From JADJXV01 sp964527785 (lineage in GTDB: Bacteria; Bacteroidota; Ignavibacteria; Kapaibacteriales; UBA961), in contig CAZGNO010000006.1 in the NCBI GenBank assembly GCA_964527785.1, forward strand, positions 1 through 64,000: a stretch of 64,000 bases of DNA. The letters are read 5' to 3'. Position numbers and translations under genes: made by a program. Positions 17,804 through 25,009 of this stretch are shown in pieces (within the stretch, counting starts at the first letter, position 1; each line of letters starts with the position of its first letter). Under the pieces are notes generated by a model. It did not search any database and had not been told where the DNA came from. It worked only from the letters and a program-made list of their open reading frames with translations.

Positions 17804-17843
17804 AAATGTTGTAGGAATAAATAGAAACTATCCAACAACATTT
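17804..17843. repeat. 9-bp inverted repeat AAATGTTGT / ACAACATTT
   Basis: AAATGTTGT at 17804-17812 is the exact reverse complement of 17835-17843. After one mismatch the stem can extend by GGA/TCC. It lies between the amidotransferase stop and the methyltransferase stub, ending 4 bp before the latter's first start codon. It could be a terminator without a U-tract, an operator or the scar of an insertion; nothing distinguishes these. Confidence 0.5.
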
Positions 17844-17847
17844 AGGT

Positions 17848-18171
17848 ATGAATATGCGCACACTTTATAGTCATCTGGAGCATCTTCTGGCATACGACGA
17901 ACGATTCTATTCAAAAGGCAAACTCAAGAGAAATAAGCTCATTGAATATGCACTGCGTTCTGACAATGAACTTCTTAAGTATTTGCTTTCTGACCAAATT
18001 ATTGCCATGTTGTTCTTCAAGGAAGAAGACGGCAAACAAGTTTTTGATAAAGCACAATTTCATGAATTTGTAGCCAATAAGTCTTTTGTAGGGAATAACT
18101 CGTCAAATGAAAATGTAAAGATCGAATTTATTTTCGATACCGGAATCCGTCCTACGCCGTGGGTAGCGTAG
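17848..18171 (+). pseudogene. N-terminal stub of a type III restriction-modification DNA methyltransferase (Mod)
   Basis: 107 codons. The first ~80 residues ('LAYDERFYSKGKLKRNKLIE', 'DNELLKYLLSDQIIAMLFF', 'VFDKAQFHEFVANKSF') follow the conserved N-terminus of type III Mod adenine methyltransferases, which continue with '(F)LPDSYT..KNKIGLT'. Here the similarity stops after 'VANKSF' (about 18086). The remaining residues look like translated intergenic sequence, ending at a stop before a CTACGC...GCGTAG hairpin. An intact Mod is normally 550-700 aa and needs NPPY and FxGxG motifs, which are absent. I recognise the family from memory, not from a search. Confidence 0.6.
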
Positions 18172-18187
18172 CGACCAAAACAACAGT

Positions 18188-19121
18188 ATGAAAAAACGGT
18201 ATATTGTTCTGATAACATCTGTCATCATGCTGATAGTAGTCGGCTCTATGGGTGTGTATTGGGGGATATACCATGTTCTTCCGTATTCTGCTATCAAACC
18301 CTTCCGTATTACCCCTCAAATTCTTCACGATAAATTCAAAGATGCTGTCTCACCAAATAGATACAGTCATCTTACAATTAACAACCTCACTTTCCATACT
18401 CGTGACAGTATCCTCATACGCGGATGGTTTATTCCGTCACTAACCAAATCAAAAGGGACAATATTAGTACTTCATGGCATTGCCAGTACAAAACATCTGA
18501 TGCTTCCGTATGCATTAGATTTAGTCAAGGATAGTTTTAATGTCGTCATTTACGATTCACGAGCACATGGAGAAAGCGGCGGTGAATATTGCACACTCGG
18601 TTATTATGAGAAACACGATGTCAGTAATTGCATTGATAAAATTATATGTCAATATGGCGATTCGTGCGCTCCGTTTGGCATAATCGGTAATTCAATGGGG
18701 GCAGCTATAACACTTCAGGCAATGGCTCTGGAAAAGAGGATTGTGTGTGGAATTTCAGAAAGTTCATTTGCCGACTTACGGGAAATTCAATGTGATTATC
18801 TTGAGCAGCTTATCAAAGTTCGGTGGGATTGGATTTCGATTCCGGCTTTTGCACGTTCCGAAGAAATTGCTCACTTTCACATTGACGACGTATCTCCTGA
18901 AAAATCAGCCATCTCTATCACTCAACCAATACTGATTATCCACGGTGATGCCGATAAGAAAATCAATATAAAATATGCTTACAGAATATTTGAGAATCTT
19001 CATTCTTCAAAGGAATTTTACATGGTTAAGGATGGAGGGACATGAGGACTTGCGGGTGAAGGGTGGGGAAGAGTATTTACAGAGGATTCGGGAGTTTTTT
19101 GGAAAGTGGATGGTGAGGTAA
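18188..19121 (+). pseudogene. Membrane-anchored alpha/beta hydrolase interrupted by a one-base frameshift
   Basis: The open frame 18188-19045 encodes 285 aa: an N-terminal membrane anchor ('YIVLITSVIMLIVVGSMGVYWG'), an alpha/beta-hydrolase core with 'VLHGIASTKH', 'YDSRAHGESGG' and the nucleophile elbow 'GNSMGAA' (Ser ~167), and the acid strand 'ILIIHGDADKKI'. It stops at TGA 19043 just where the catalytic His is due. In the next frame the sequence continues CAT GAG GAC TTG (H-E-D-L) from 19041 and reads 26 codons to TAA 19119-19121, giving 'GHEDLRVKGGEEYLQRIREF'. Removing one G from GGAGGGACAT restores the whole family C-terminus. It is therefore a recent frameshift or a sequence error. Confidence 0.8.
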
Positions 19122-19135
19122 TAAATATGAGTTGT

Positions 19136-19167
19136 CAACGCCCTTTGAAGATAATCAAAGAGCGTTG
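19136..19167 (+). terminator. Hairpin after the split hydrolase
   Basis: CAACGCCCTTTGA (19136-19148) pairs with TCAAAGAGCGTTG (19155-19167), with one C-A mismatch and a 6-nt loop, followed by TACTTTAT. It sits 15 bp after the restored hydrolase stop and lies between convergent genes, so it may serve both strands. Its core CCCTTTGA...TCAAAGAGC resembles the ssrA terminator at 21005-21034. Confidence 0.6.
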
Positions 19168-19232
19168 TACTTTATGAGTTTATATGCAACCCTTTCACCT
19201 ATGTAGTTGTGTTTCACATATTCTTTGCATTC

Positions 19233-20099
19233 TTAGATAACTGTCACCTTCGTCAAATCCGCCCCCATCCCTTTAAGCGCAGCGTAGGTCAACTTATCCA
19301 TCATCGCACCGTCAAAGTTGATGGTTTTGATTGCACGAAAGTTCTTGTTAGTCAAGGCAAAAGCCGGACGAAAAGACACATTTCTAAGGGTTGCCCCCTT
19401 AAACGTTGTCTCGTTCAGCGAAGACTTGTCAAACTTGACACCAATAAAAGTCTGTCCGTCCATACGTAGCCCACGCAAGTCCGAGTATTCAAAGTCCACA
19501 CCCTCAAAACTACAGTTCTCAAAAACCGTCTTTCTAAGGTCACTCATTATTAGTTTTACATCTATCAATTTTACATCAGTGAATTTTGTACCGTCCAGCG
19601 AAGATTTATCGAATTTTGTACGGACAAGGATGGATTTGTTGAAAGTTGCACCTGTCAAATCAAGTACGGTGAAGCTACAATCAGTCAGATTTGCTTTATT
19701 AAAATTGGTTTCACGTACATCACTTACGATAAACGAACTACCGGTCAAGTCCGCACCGGAAAAGTCTGTACCGGACAATGCACTTGCCTTAAACTCTCCG
19801 TTGTGTGCCGTAACACCTGCAAAATCACTATTCTTCAAGTCAGATGCGTTGAAGTTTGTAAGAACTTGCCGTTCAAGTGAACGGGAAAGATTGGCAACCT
19901 CTTGCAACGTCTGCTCAATATCCCCGATACTACCGATTGTCATCTCAAAAGCTGTTTCATCGTCCTTACCCTCAGTTTTGAGTTCATGAAACCGCTCTTG
20001 CAAATCCGAGAGCAATTCATCCTTTAGTTCGTTGATGCTTTTCACACCTTCGTATGGTGAAAAGACACCATTTAAATAGTTTATCAGTTTGTTATTCAT
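19233..20099 (-). CDS. Pentapeptide-repeat protein with N-terminal PadR-associated helical domain
   Basis: 288 aa. Residues ~1-80 form a helical domain ('LINYLNGVFSPYEG', 'ELKDELLSDLQERFHELK', 'DDETAFEMTIGSIGDIEQTL') like the DUF1700/HAAS-type modules commonly encoded beside PadR regulators. The rest is about 20 pentapeptide repeats of the A(D/N)LxF kind ('GTDFSGADLTGSSF', 'ATFNKSILVRTKFDKSSLDG'), predicted to fold as a right-handed quadrilateral beta helix. No membrane span or enzyme motif is visible. It lies 12 bp after padR. ATG 20099 is preceded by AAGGATT and replaces a TTG start 9 bp upstream. Its role is unknown; a partner or effector of the PadR regulator is the simplest inference. 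Confidence 0.8.
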   Translation of the reverse strand: MNNKLINYLNGVFSPYEGVKSINELKDELLSDLQERFHELKTEGKDDETAFEMTIGSIGDIEQTLQEVANLSRSLERQVLTNFNASDLKNSDFAGVTAHNGEFKASALSGTDFSGADLTGSSFIVSDVRETNFNKANLTDCSFTVLDLTGATFNKSILVRTKFDKSSLDGTKFTDVKLIDVKLIMSDLRKTVFENCSFEGVDFEYSDLRGLRMDGQTFIGVKFDKSSLNETTFKGATLRNVSFRPAFALTNKNFRAIKTINFDGAMMDKLTYAALKGMGADLTKVTVI

Positions 20100-20111
20100 G
20101 ATATTCAATCC

Positions 20112-20432
20112 TTATAATAATTTTTCAAGAACACTTTTTGCATATTCCCAGTTTTTTTTATTATCTGCATAGGCAGTATTGCCTTTATCCGTGATTTTAT
20201 AGTATTTCCTCCTTCCTCCTTGCGTTTCGTCGCCCCAATACCATACGATGCTGCCATCACTTTCTAATCGTTTGAGACTTGAGTACATGGTTGCCTCCTT
20301 CAGTTCATAGGCGCCATCCGAAACCGTATGAATCGTTTTACTTATTTGATAGCCATACATATCCTCATGTAAAAGCAATTTAAGTATGATTGTATCTATA
20401 TGCCCTCTGATAATGTCCGCTGAAATTTCCAT
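20112..20432 (-). CDS. PadR family transcriptional regulator
   Basis: A 106-aa winged-helix repressor. Typical PadR segments are 'IILKLLLHEDMYGYQISKTI' (helix 1-2), 'ELKEATMYSSLKRLESDGSI' (recognition helix) and 'GGRRKYYKITDKG' (wing). PadR proteins usually repress their own operon and respond to small molecules or membrane stress. ATG 20432, preceded by GGAAAA, is preferred over TTG 20444. A Bacteroidota-type promoter lies at 20465-20496. It is the first gene of a two-gene unit with the pentapeptide protein. Confidence 0.9.
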   Translation of the reverse strand: MEISADIIRGHIDTIILKLLLHEDMYGYQISKTIHTVSDGAYELKEATMYSSLKRLESDGSIVWYWGDETQGGRRKYYKITDKGNTAYADNKKNWEYAKSVLEKLL

Positions 20433-20464
20433 AGCTTTTTCCAATTATGTTCAAAACAACTTTA

Positions 20465-20496
20465 CAAATATAATGAAAAGTACTGTGTCTGTCAAG
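20465..20496 (-). promoter_or_regulatory. Bacteroidota-type promoter of padR operon
   Basis: On the minus strand, CTTG (20496-20493) is followed after exactly 20 nt by TATATTTG (20472-20465), matching the Bacteroidota primary sigma consensus TTTG-N19-21-TAnnTTTG with one mismatch in the -33 box. The ATG of padR is 32 bp downstream. Confidence 0.6.
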
Positions 20497-20999
20497 GTAA
20501 TTTTTCTGAGACAGTAAAATGAGAGGTGGAATAGTTTTTTCAATGTTCGACAAGTTATTGCAATTGATATTGAATGTTGATGGATAGAAGGAATATCGGT
20601 TGGGTGCAGCCATGCGTTAGTATGCTATAAAAATTAATAACAGACCGGACTGTTATAACAACAGCTTCCAATATTTGATGATCTGAAATGAATCCGAAGG
20701 ATTCAAATGTTTATAGAATGATCAATCCTATGACTGATACGACCCCTACAGGGTCGCATGTTAACCGGTTTGTAATTGTGCTATAAACATATAATCCCTT
20801 CAGGATTATGAAGAATTATCTTATCGATTGTTTGTCAATGGGCTGAATAATTACAACAAATCAATGCATGGCGGTATACAACCGACATGACCGAAATAAT
20901 GCCCTGCTTGAATTGTGGGGGAGTGGGTGTATTGTAAGATATCTTGACGAAAGAAGATGTTTGTGAATATGGAAAGAAAACCCGAATATCTGTATAAAA
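20497..20999. other. Gene-free stretch between padR and ssrA
   Basis: About 500 bp with no credible coding frame. It holds a perfect 10-bp palindrome TGTTATAACA (20651-20660), the three-hairpin array at 20690-20809, and otherwise low-complexity AT-rich sequence up to the ssrA terminator. I see no transposase relic and no copy of the ssrA 3' end that could mark an attachment site. Confidence 0.6.
20690..20809. repeat. Three short palindromes at ~50-bp spacing within an inverted repeat
   Basis: GAATCC-GAA-GGATTC (20690-20704), CGACCC-CTACA-GGGTCG (20740-20756) and ATAATCC-CTTCA-GGATTAT (20791-20809) start 50 and 51 bp apart. ATGTTTATAG (20707-20716) is the exact reverse complement of CTATAAACAT (20781-20790), so the outer units are mirror images about the middle one. 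The stems differ in sequence but keep the same size. This looks like a REP-like intergenic element of a kind seen scattered in Bacteroidota-type genomes; that comparison is from memory. Confidence 0.6.
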
Positions 21000-21034
21000 C
21001 GACAAAGCCCTTTGATAAAATTATCAAAGAGCTT
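20996..21034 (-). terminator. Rho-independent terminator of ssrA
   Basis: On the minus strand AAGCTCTTTGAT (21034-21023) pairs with ATCAAAGGGCTT (21016-21005), one G-U pair included, with loop AATTTT, followed by TGTCGTTTTAT. It begins 15 nt after the ssrA 3' end. Confidence 0.75.
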
Positions 21035-21048
21035 CGTATTAAAAGAAG

Positions 21049-21439
21049 TGGAGATGGCGGGAGTTGAACCCGCGTCCGAAATGCGTGAGCCGTAGATTCT
21101 ACAAGCTTATTCGTTTTTTAAGTTTAACGGAACCGGTATCCAAACGACAGGAGCGTTTCCGCTGTTTGCGGAGTTATCTTATATGGAACGCCGAAAATCC
21201 ATTCCATACCAGTTTATCTAAGGTTTAGTTACACCTACATCAAAAGCCGATAAACGAGATTTTGCGCAGATGGTTGGCGCTTCTTAAGCAGCCAAGCTAT
21301 ATACAGGAACTGAGTTCATTGTATATACTGGAGTGTTATTAGCACTTATTGTTTTGCAAGTTGAATTTACGTGCACCACTTACCAAGCACGACCTGCTCC
21401 TACGCGAACACTTCACCCCGTCGAATCCGGTACATCCCC
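21049..21439 (-). ncRNA. ssrA: tmRNA
   Basis: About 391 nt; rescues stalled ribosomes and tags the unfinished protein for proteolysis. The 5' end GGGGATGTACC followed by GGATTCGAC is the conserved tmRNA start. The 3' end contains the T-arm GGGTTCAACTCCC, and GGGGATG pairs with CATCTCC in the acceptor stem. CCA is not encoded (the next bases read CTTC). The tag frame is 21343-21284: resume codon GCT after TAAGT, reading ANNTPVYTMNSVPVYSLAA then TAA. The LAA end is the usual protease signal; 19 residues is longer than the common 8-12. A -7 type box TATATTTG is 12 nt upstream (21458-21451), but no clear -33 box is present. Confidence 0.95.
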
Positions 21440-21515
21440 ATAATCCATTACAAATATACGGAAATTTCTCTACATGACCTTGTATTTGATTGAATTACAA
21501 CTACTGAGACGTTTG

Positions 21516-22631
21516 TTAGAAACTAATATTTCCCGTTGATATTTTGAAAGGGTAGAATAAGTTAAACTTGACTGTATCGCCAAATTCGATAGCCGGTGCA
21601 GGAAACTTAAAGTAGTTGAAACATTGGCGCAACCAGTTGAGGAAATTCGTAGTATTTGGGATTAACCGTCCTAAATTATAATCCAAAGCAATGATGAACT
21701 TTTTATCGCCCTTGTAGGTAAAATCGGCAGCGTCCAACCGTAAATCACGTACTGAGTAACCAAAGGCAATCTCAAGCCACGACGGGTAGTATTTCTGCCA
21801 AGTTTGAGGTAATAAATTATACACATTAACTGACAGCCACCAAGTCCATGAACTATAATCATCAATGAAGGAGGATGCTTCTAGGCGTGGTTTTTCATTA
21901 TACCACCTGGCAGGAAAGTACGTTGCTTTCGGTGTAAAATTCTGTAAGAATGGCACATAATGCTGTGCGAGATAATAGCCGAAACCAGCCAAGTCTCCAA
22001 TAAAATCAGAGGTTGAAAACCCCCAGTTTTCACCGTAGCCATCCATAATTTCGACATACATCTGATACCCGAAGCCCATCAACCCGCCGTAGAGAACGGA
22101 ATTGTCATAACTGAATCCGGAACCTATTAACGCCTCGGTGGAACAATAACTGATAAAATACGCTCCCCAAAAATGCCCTGCTTTGTCCGAATAGAAATCC
22201 TGATTACCGTCTTCAATAAAACGGAATGTACGGGTATCATTCCATATCGTATTCAACTGATAGACGTGAAGTCCGGTTAAAATTCCGAAATATGTACCGC
22301 CAACAAGTGTTGTTGTAAGGGGTTTTATTTTGTTAGTCCTTCGCGGAAGCGAAGCGTCAATTGTGTAACGGGGTTCACCTGCTATTGTAAACTCTTCAAT
22401 AGGCAAGAGACCATCATCCACTTGCTGTTCTGTTGAATCGCTTGGAAGAGGTAGTGTGGTTTGTGAAATTACCTCAGCAATTATTACTGAAGAAGTATCT
22501 GAACATTCTTCAATTATTGTCGGTAACGGCATTCCTGTAAGAGCAGTCGGTGTTTTTATTTCTGTGCTGTCTTGGGCAAGTGATAGAGAATAACAACCTA
22601 CAAAAAAAATGAAAAAGAGACGAATCATCAT
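21516..22631 (-). CDS. DUF2279-like secreted/periplasmic protein
   Basis: 371 aa with a signal peptide (MMIRLFFIFFVGCYSLSLAQ) and a low-complexity acidic linker (~20-95). The conserved part contains 'GGTYFGILTGLHVYQLNTIW', 'YSDKAGHFWGAYFISYCSTE', 'GGLMGFGYQMYVEIMDGY' and 'STSDFIGDLAGFGYYLAQHY', a pattern I associate with DUF2279 'predicted periplasmic lipoproteins' of Bacteroidota. Asp, His and Glu residues sit in semi-hydrophobic helices, suggesting an envelope-associated protein of unknown function. No lipobox Cys directly follows the signal peptide. It ends 76 bp from the ssrA 5' end on the same strand. Confidence 0.7.
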   Translation of the reverse strand: MMIRLFFIFFVGCYSLSLAQDSTEIKTPTALTGMPLPTIIEECSDTSSVIIAEVISQTTLPLPSDSTEQQVDDGLLPIEEFTIAGEPRYTIDASLPRRTNKIKPLTTTLVGGTYFGILTGLHVYQLNTIWNDTRTFRFIEDGNQDFYSDKAGHFWGAYFISYCSTEALIGSGFSYDNSVLYGGLMGFGYQMYVEIMDGYGENWGFSTSDFIGDLAGFGYYLAQHYVPFLQNFTPKATYFPARWYNEKPRLEASSFIDDYSSWTWWLSVNVYNLLPQTWQKYYPSWLEIAFGYSVRDLRLDAADFTYKGDKKFIIALDYNLGRLIPNTTNFLNWLRQCFNYFKFPAPAIEFGDTVKFNLFYPFKISTGNISF

Positions 22632-22817
22632 GGCGACTTTCTAAAAAAGTAATGATTGAACAGTTATACCAATTTACCATTTTTCCGCCAAATCACATTA
22701 GTGATATAAATAAAAATGTAATTACCGGATACGCCCAAAAATTCATAAATCTTTCGTAGTTTCGCATAGTATTATGGTTATATCTATCTTTCTTTATTCT
22801 TCACGGGGAACATTATT

Positions 22818-23810
22818 ATGGCAATACGAATTGCAATTAACGGTTTTGGACGCATCGGGCGTTTGGTCTTCCGAGCTGCTATGGCACAAACCGGTGAGTT
22901 TGAAATAGTAGGGATTAATGATTTAACAGATGCAGCTACACTTGCTCATTTGCTCAAATACGATTCGGTTCATGGTAAATTTTCAGGTTCTGCTCATGCG
23001 GACGGAACTAATTTAGTTGTAAACGGTAAAATTATTCCGATTTCAGCCCAAAAACAAATTGAAAATCTTTCGTGGGGTGAGGTAGATGCTGTTGTCGAAT
23101 CTACAGGTGTGTTCACTAATCGTGAGTCTTTAGAGAAACACTGTGCGAACGGCGCGCGAAAAGTAATTCTTTCTTCTCCGGCTAAGGACAAATTGGACAG
23201 AACAGTAGTTTTAGGTGTCAATGATCATGAACTTACAGGTGACGAACGCATTATGTCCAACGCATCATGCACGACTAACTGTCTGGCTCCTATGGTAAAA
23301 ATACTCCATGATAATTTTGGACTTCAAAAGGGGTACATGACCACTGTTCATGCCTATACCAACGACCAAAATATTTTAGACTTACCGCATAAAGACCTCC
23401 GTCGTGCACGCGCTGCTGCGGTGAATATCATCCCGACAACTACCGGTGCAGCAAAAGCTGTTTCAGAAGTATTGCCCGAACTTAAAGGACGTTTAGACGG
23501 GTTTTCTCTGCGAGTACCCGTTCCTGACGGATCAATTACAGACTTCACGGCAATTTTAGACCGAGAGACAACCAAAGAAGAAATTAATTCAGTTTTCAAA
23601 GCTGCTTCTGAAGGAACAATGAAAGGTCTATTGGAGTACACGAATGAACCGATCGTATCAGTTGATATTGTAGGCAATTCGCATTCATGTATTTTTGATT
23701 CACTATCTACTATGGCTAATGGTAATTTTGTAAAAGTAGTGGGATGGTACGACAATGAGTGGGGGTATTCTAACCGCGTCGTAGATTTAGTTAAAAAGGT
23801 TTGCGGATAA
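22818..23810 (+). CDS. gap: Glyceraldehyde-3-phosphate dehydrogenase, type I
   Basis: 330 aa, full length. It oxidises glyceraldehyde-3-phosphate to 1,3-bisphosphoglycerate in the cytosol. The Rossmann motif 'INGFGRIGRLVFRA' starts at residue 7, the catalytic Cys ~151 lies in 'SNASCTTNCLAP', and the activating His ~178 in 'TTVHAYT'. 'GINDLTDAATLAHLLKYDSV' carries the NAD-specific Asp after beta-2. The C-terminal signature 'WYDNEWGYSNRV' is intact. Single-gene unit followed by a terminator; GGGGAA precedes ATG 22818. Confidence 0.97.
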   Translation: MAIRIAINGFGRIGRLVFRAAMAQTGEFEIVGINDLTDAATLAHLLKYDSVHGKFSGSAHADGTNLVVNGKIIPISAQKQIENLSWGEVDAVVESTGVFTNRESLEKHCANGARKVILSSPAKDKLDRTVVLGVNDHELTGDERIMSNASCTTNCLAPMVKILHDNFGLQKGYMTTVHAYTNDQNILDLPHKDLRRARAAAVNIIPTTTGAAKAVSEVLPELKGRLDGFSLRVPVPDGSITDFTAILDRETTKEEINSVFKAASEGTMKGLLEYTNEPIVSVDIVGNSHSCIFDSLSTMANGNFVKVVGWYDNEWGYSNRVVDLVKKVCG

Positions 23811-23838
23811 TCATCAATTCGCTTCTATAATTTCGTAT

Positions 23839-23875
23839 AAAGCCCTGTTCCCATTAATGATGAATGGGGCTTTTT
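23839..23875 (+). terminator. Terminator of gap
   Basis: AAAGCCC (23839-23845) pairs with GGGCTTT (23867-23873), and an inner CCCATT/AATGGG stem forms an alternative. TTTTT (23871-23875) closes the structure, 29 bp after the gap stop codon. Confidence 0.75.
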
Positions 23876-23901
23876 ATTAAACTAATTTTTATGAATGATT
23901 T

Positions 23902-25002
23902 GTGGCAGAAATTCAACCGACCCTTTGGAGTTTAGAGGACATACTTGCACTTTCATTTGTTCGTGGACTTACAGCTGTTACATTGCGATTACTCGTTGAA
24001 CGTTACAGTTCAATTGAAGAACTGTTTGAGAATCCGCCACAAACAAAGGTTGGGCAACGACTATTACAAAACAATTTGTTTGTGACTTCAGGAATTAATG
24101 CTCTCAGGATAGAAGCTCAAAAGCAATTGGAATTATGCAATAGACAATCAGTTCAAATTATCCATTATTGGGATGAATCATATCCTGTTCTTTTGCGCAC
24201 GATTCCGTTTCCTCCCGCATTGTTATTTGTAAAGGGGATACTCAACCCCGAAAAAGATTCGATAGGTATCGTCGGAACACGATTATGCACCAATTACGGT
24301 AAATTGACAACTGAACGATTTGCGGAAACATTTACTAAAAACGGATTAATAGTTACAAGTGGACTTGCAAACGGCATTGACAGTATCGCGCATAAAACTG
24401 TAGTGAATTCAGGTGGAATCACATATGCAGTTATTGCTTCGGGTATAGACTGCATTTCACCGCAACTTTCAGCTAAACTTGCTCTGCAAATATCTGAACA
24501 AGGGGCTGTGATAAGTGAGTATAGATGTGGCATCAAAGCATTACCTGCATACTTTCCGCAGAGAAACAGGATAATCAGCGGACTGTCTCGGGCAGTTGTT
24601 GTTATTGAAAGCGGTCTAAAAGGAGGGGCATTAATTACTGCTCAATTTGCAGCCGACCAGTCACGCGAACTCTTTGCCGTGCCGGGGAACATCTCGTCCG
24701 AAAAAAGTTTAGGAACGAATAAACTTATTCGTAAGAACATGGCAATTATTGCGTTATCACCCGAAGATGTATTGGAAGAAATGGGGTATTTAGCGATTAG
24801 TCAACCTGCAAAAGAAACAATTATATTCACACATGAAATTGAAAAGCGAATTTACGACACATTAAGTTTTGAGCCGATTCAAATGGATACTCTTGCAGAA
24901 ATGTTGAAACTTTCACCGCAAGATGTAATGGTTAATCTACTTATGTTGGAGTTTCGCGGTTTGATACGGCAATTAGCCGGAAAGCAATTTATACGACTAT
25001 AA
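23902..25002 (+). CDS. dprA: DNA-processing protein DprA
   Basis: 366 aa. DprA loads RecA on incoming single-stranded DNA in natural transformation. The central Rossmann-like domain contains 'IGIVGTRLCTNYGKLTTE' (~119-136), 'VTSGLANGIDSIAH' (~150-163), 'GIDCISPQL', 'FPQRNRIISGLSRAVVVIE' and 'GALITAQFAADQSRELFAVPG'. A small winged-helix-like C-terminal domain follows ('DTLAEMLKLSPQDVMVNLLMLE'). The start is GTG 23902; the nearby ATGs are out of frame and there is no strong ribosome binding site. It is 7 bp upstream of fni. Confidence 0.92.
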   Translation: MAEIQPTLWSLEDILALSFVRGLTAVTLRLLVERYSSIEELFENPPQTKVGQRLLQNNLFVTSGINALRIEAQKQLELCNRQSVQIIHYWDESYPVLLRTIPFPPALLFVKGILNPEKDSIGIVGTRLCTNYGKLTTERFAETFTKNGLIVTSGLANGIDSIAHKTVVNSGGITYAVIASGIDCISPQLSAKLALQISEQGAVISEYRCGIKALPAYFPQRNRIISGLSRAVVVIESGLKGGALITAQFAADQSRELFAVPGNISSEKSLGTNKLIRKNMAIIALSPEDVLEEMGYLAISQPAKETIIFTHEIEKRIYDTLSFEPIQMDTLAEMLKLSPQDVMVNLLMLEFRGLIRQLAGKQFIRL

Positions 25003-25009
25003 CTTCCTG

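Noticed and set aside
19318..19989. A 223-codon open frame on the plus strand inside the pentapeptide gene
   Set aside because: It is antisense to the repeat protein, whose periodic composition keeps the opposite frame open. It has no ribosome binding site and a Ser/Val/Lys-rich composition with no family resemblance.
17848..20444. An intact defence island
   Set aside because: Only a truncated Mod is recognisable; no Res, nuclease, toxin-antitoxin or integrase gene exists here, so it is not a working system.
20690..20809. CRISPR-like array
   Set aside because: Three units at 50-bp spacing suggested it, but the repeats are not identical, only three exist, and no cas gene is present.
21049..21439. 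A protein gene or tRNA cluster at the T-arm-like sequence
   Set aside because: The T-arm belongs to the tRNA-like domain of tmRNA: the conserved GGATTCGAC start, tag frame and acceptor pairing span the whole interval.
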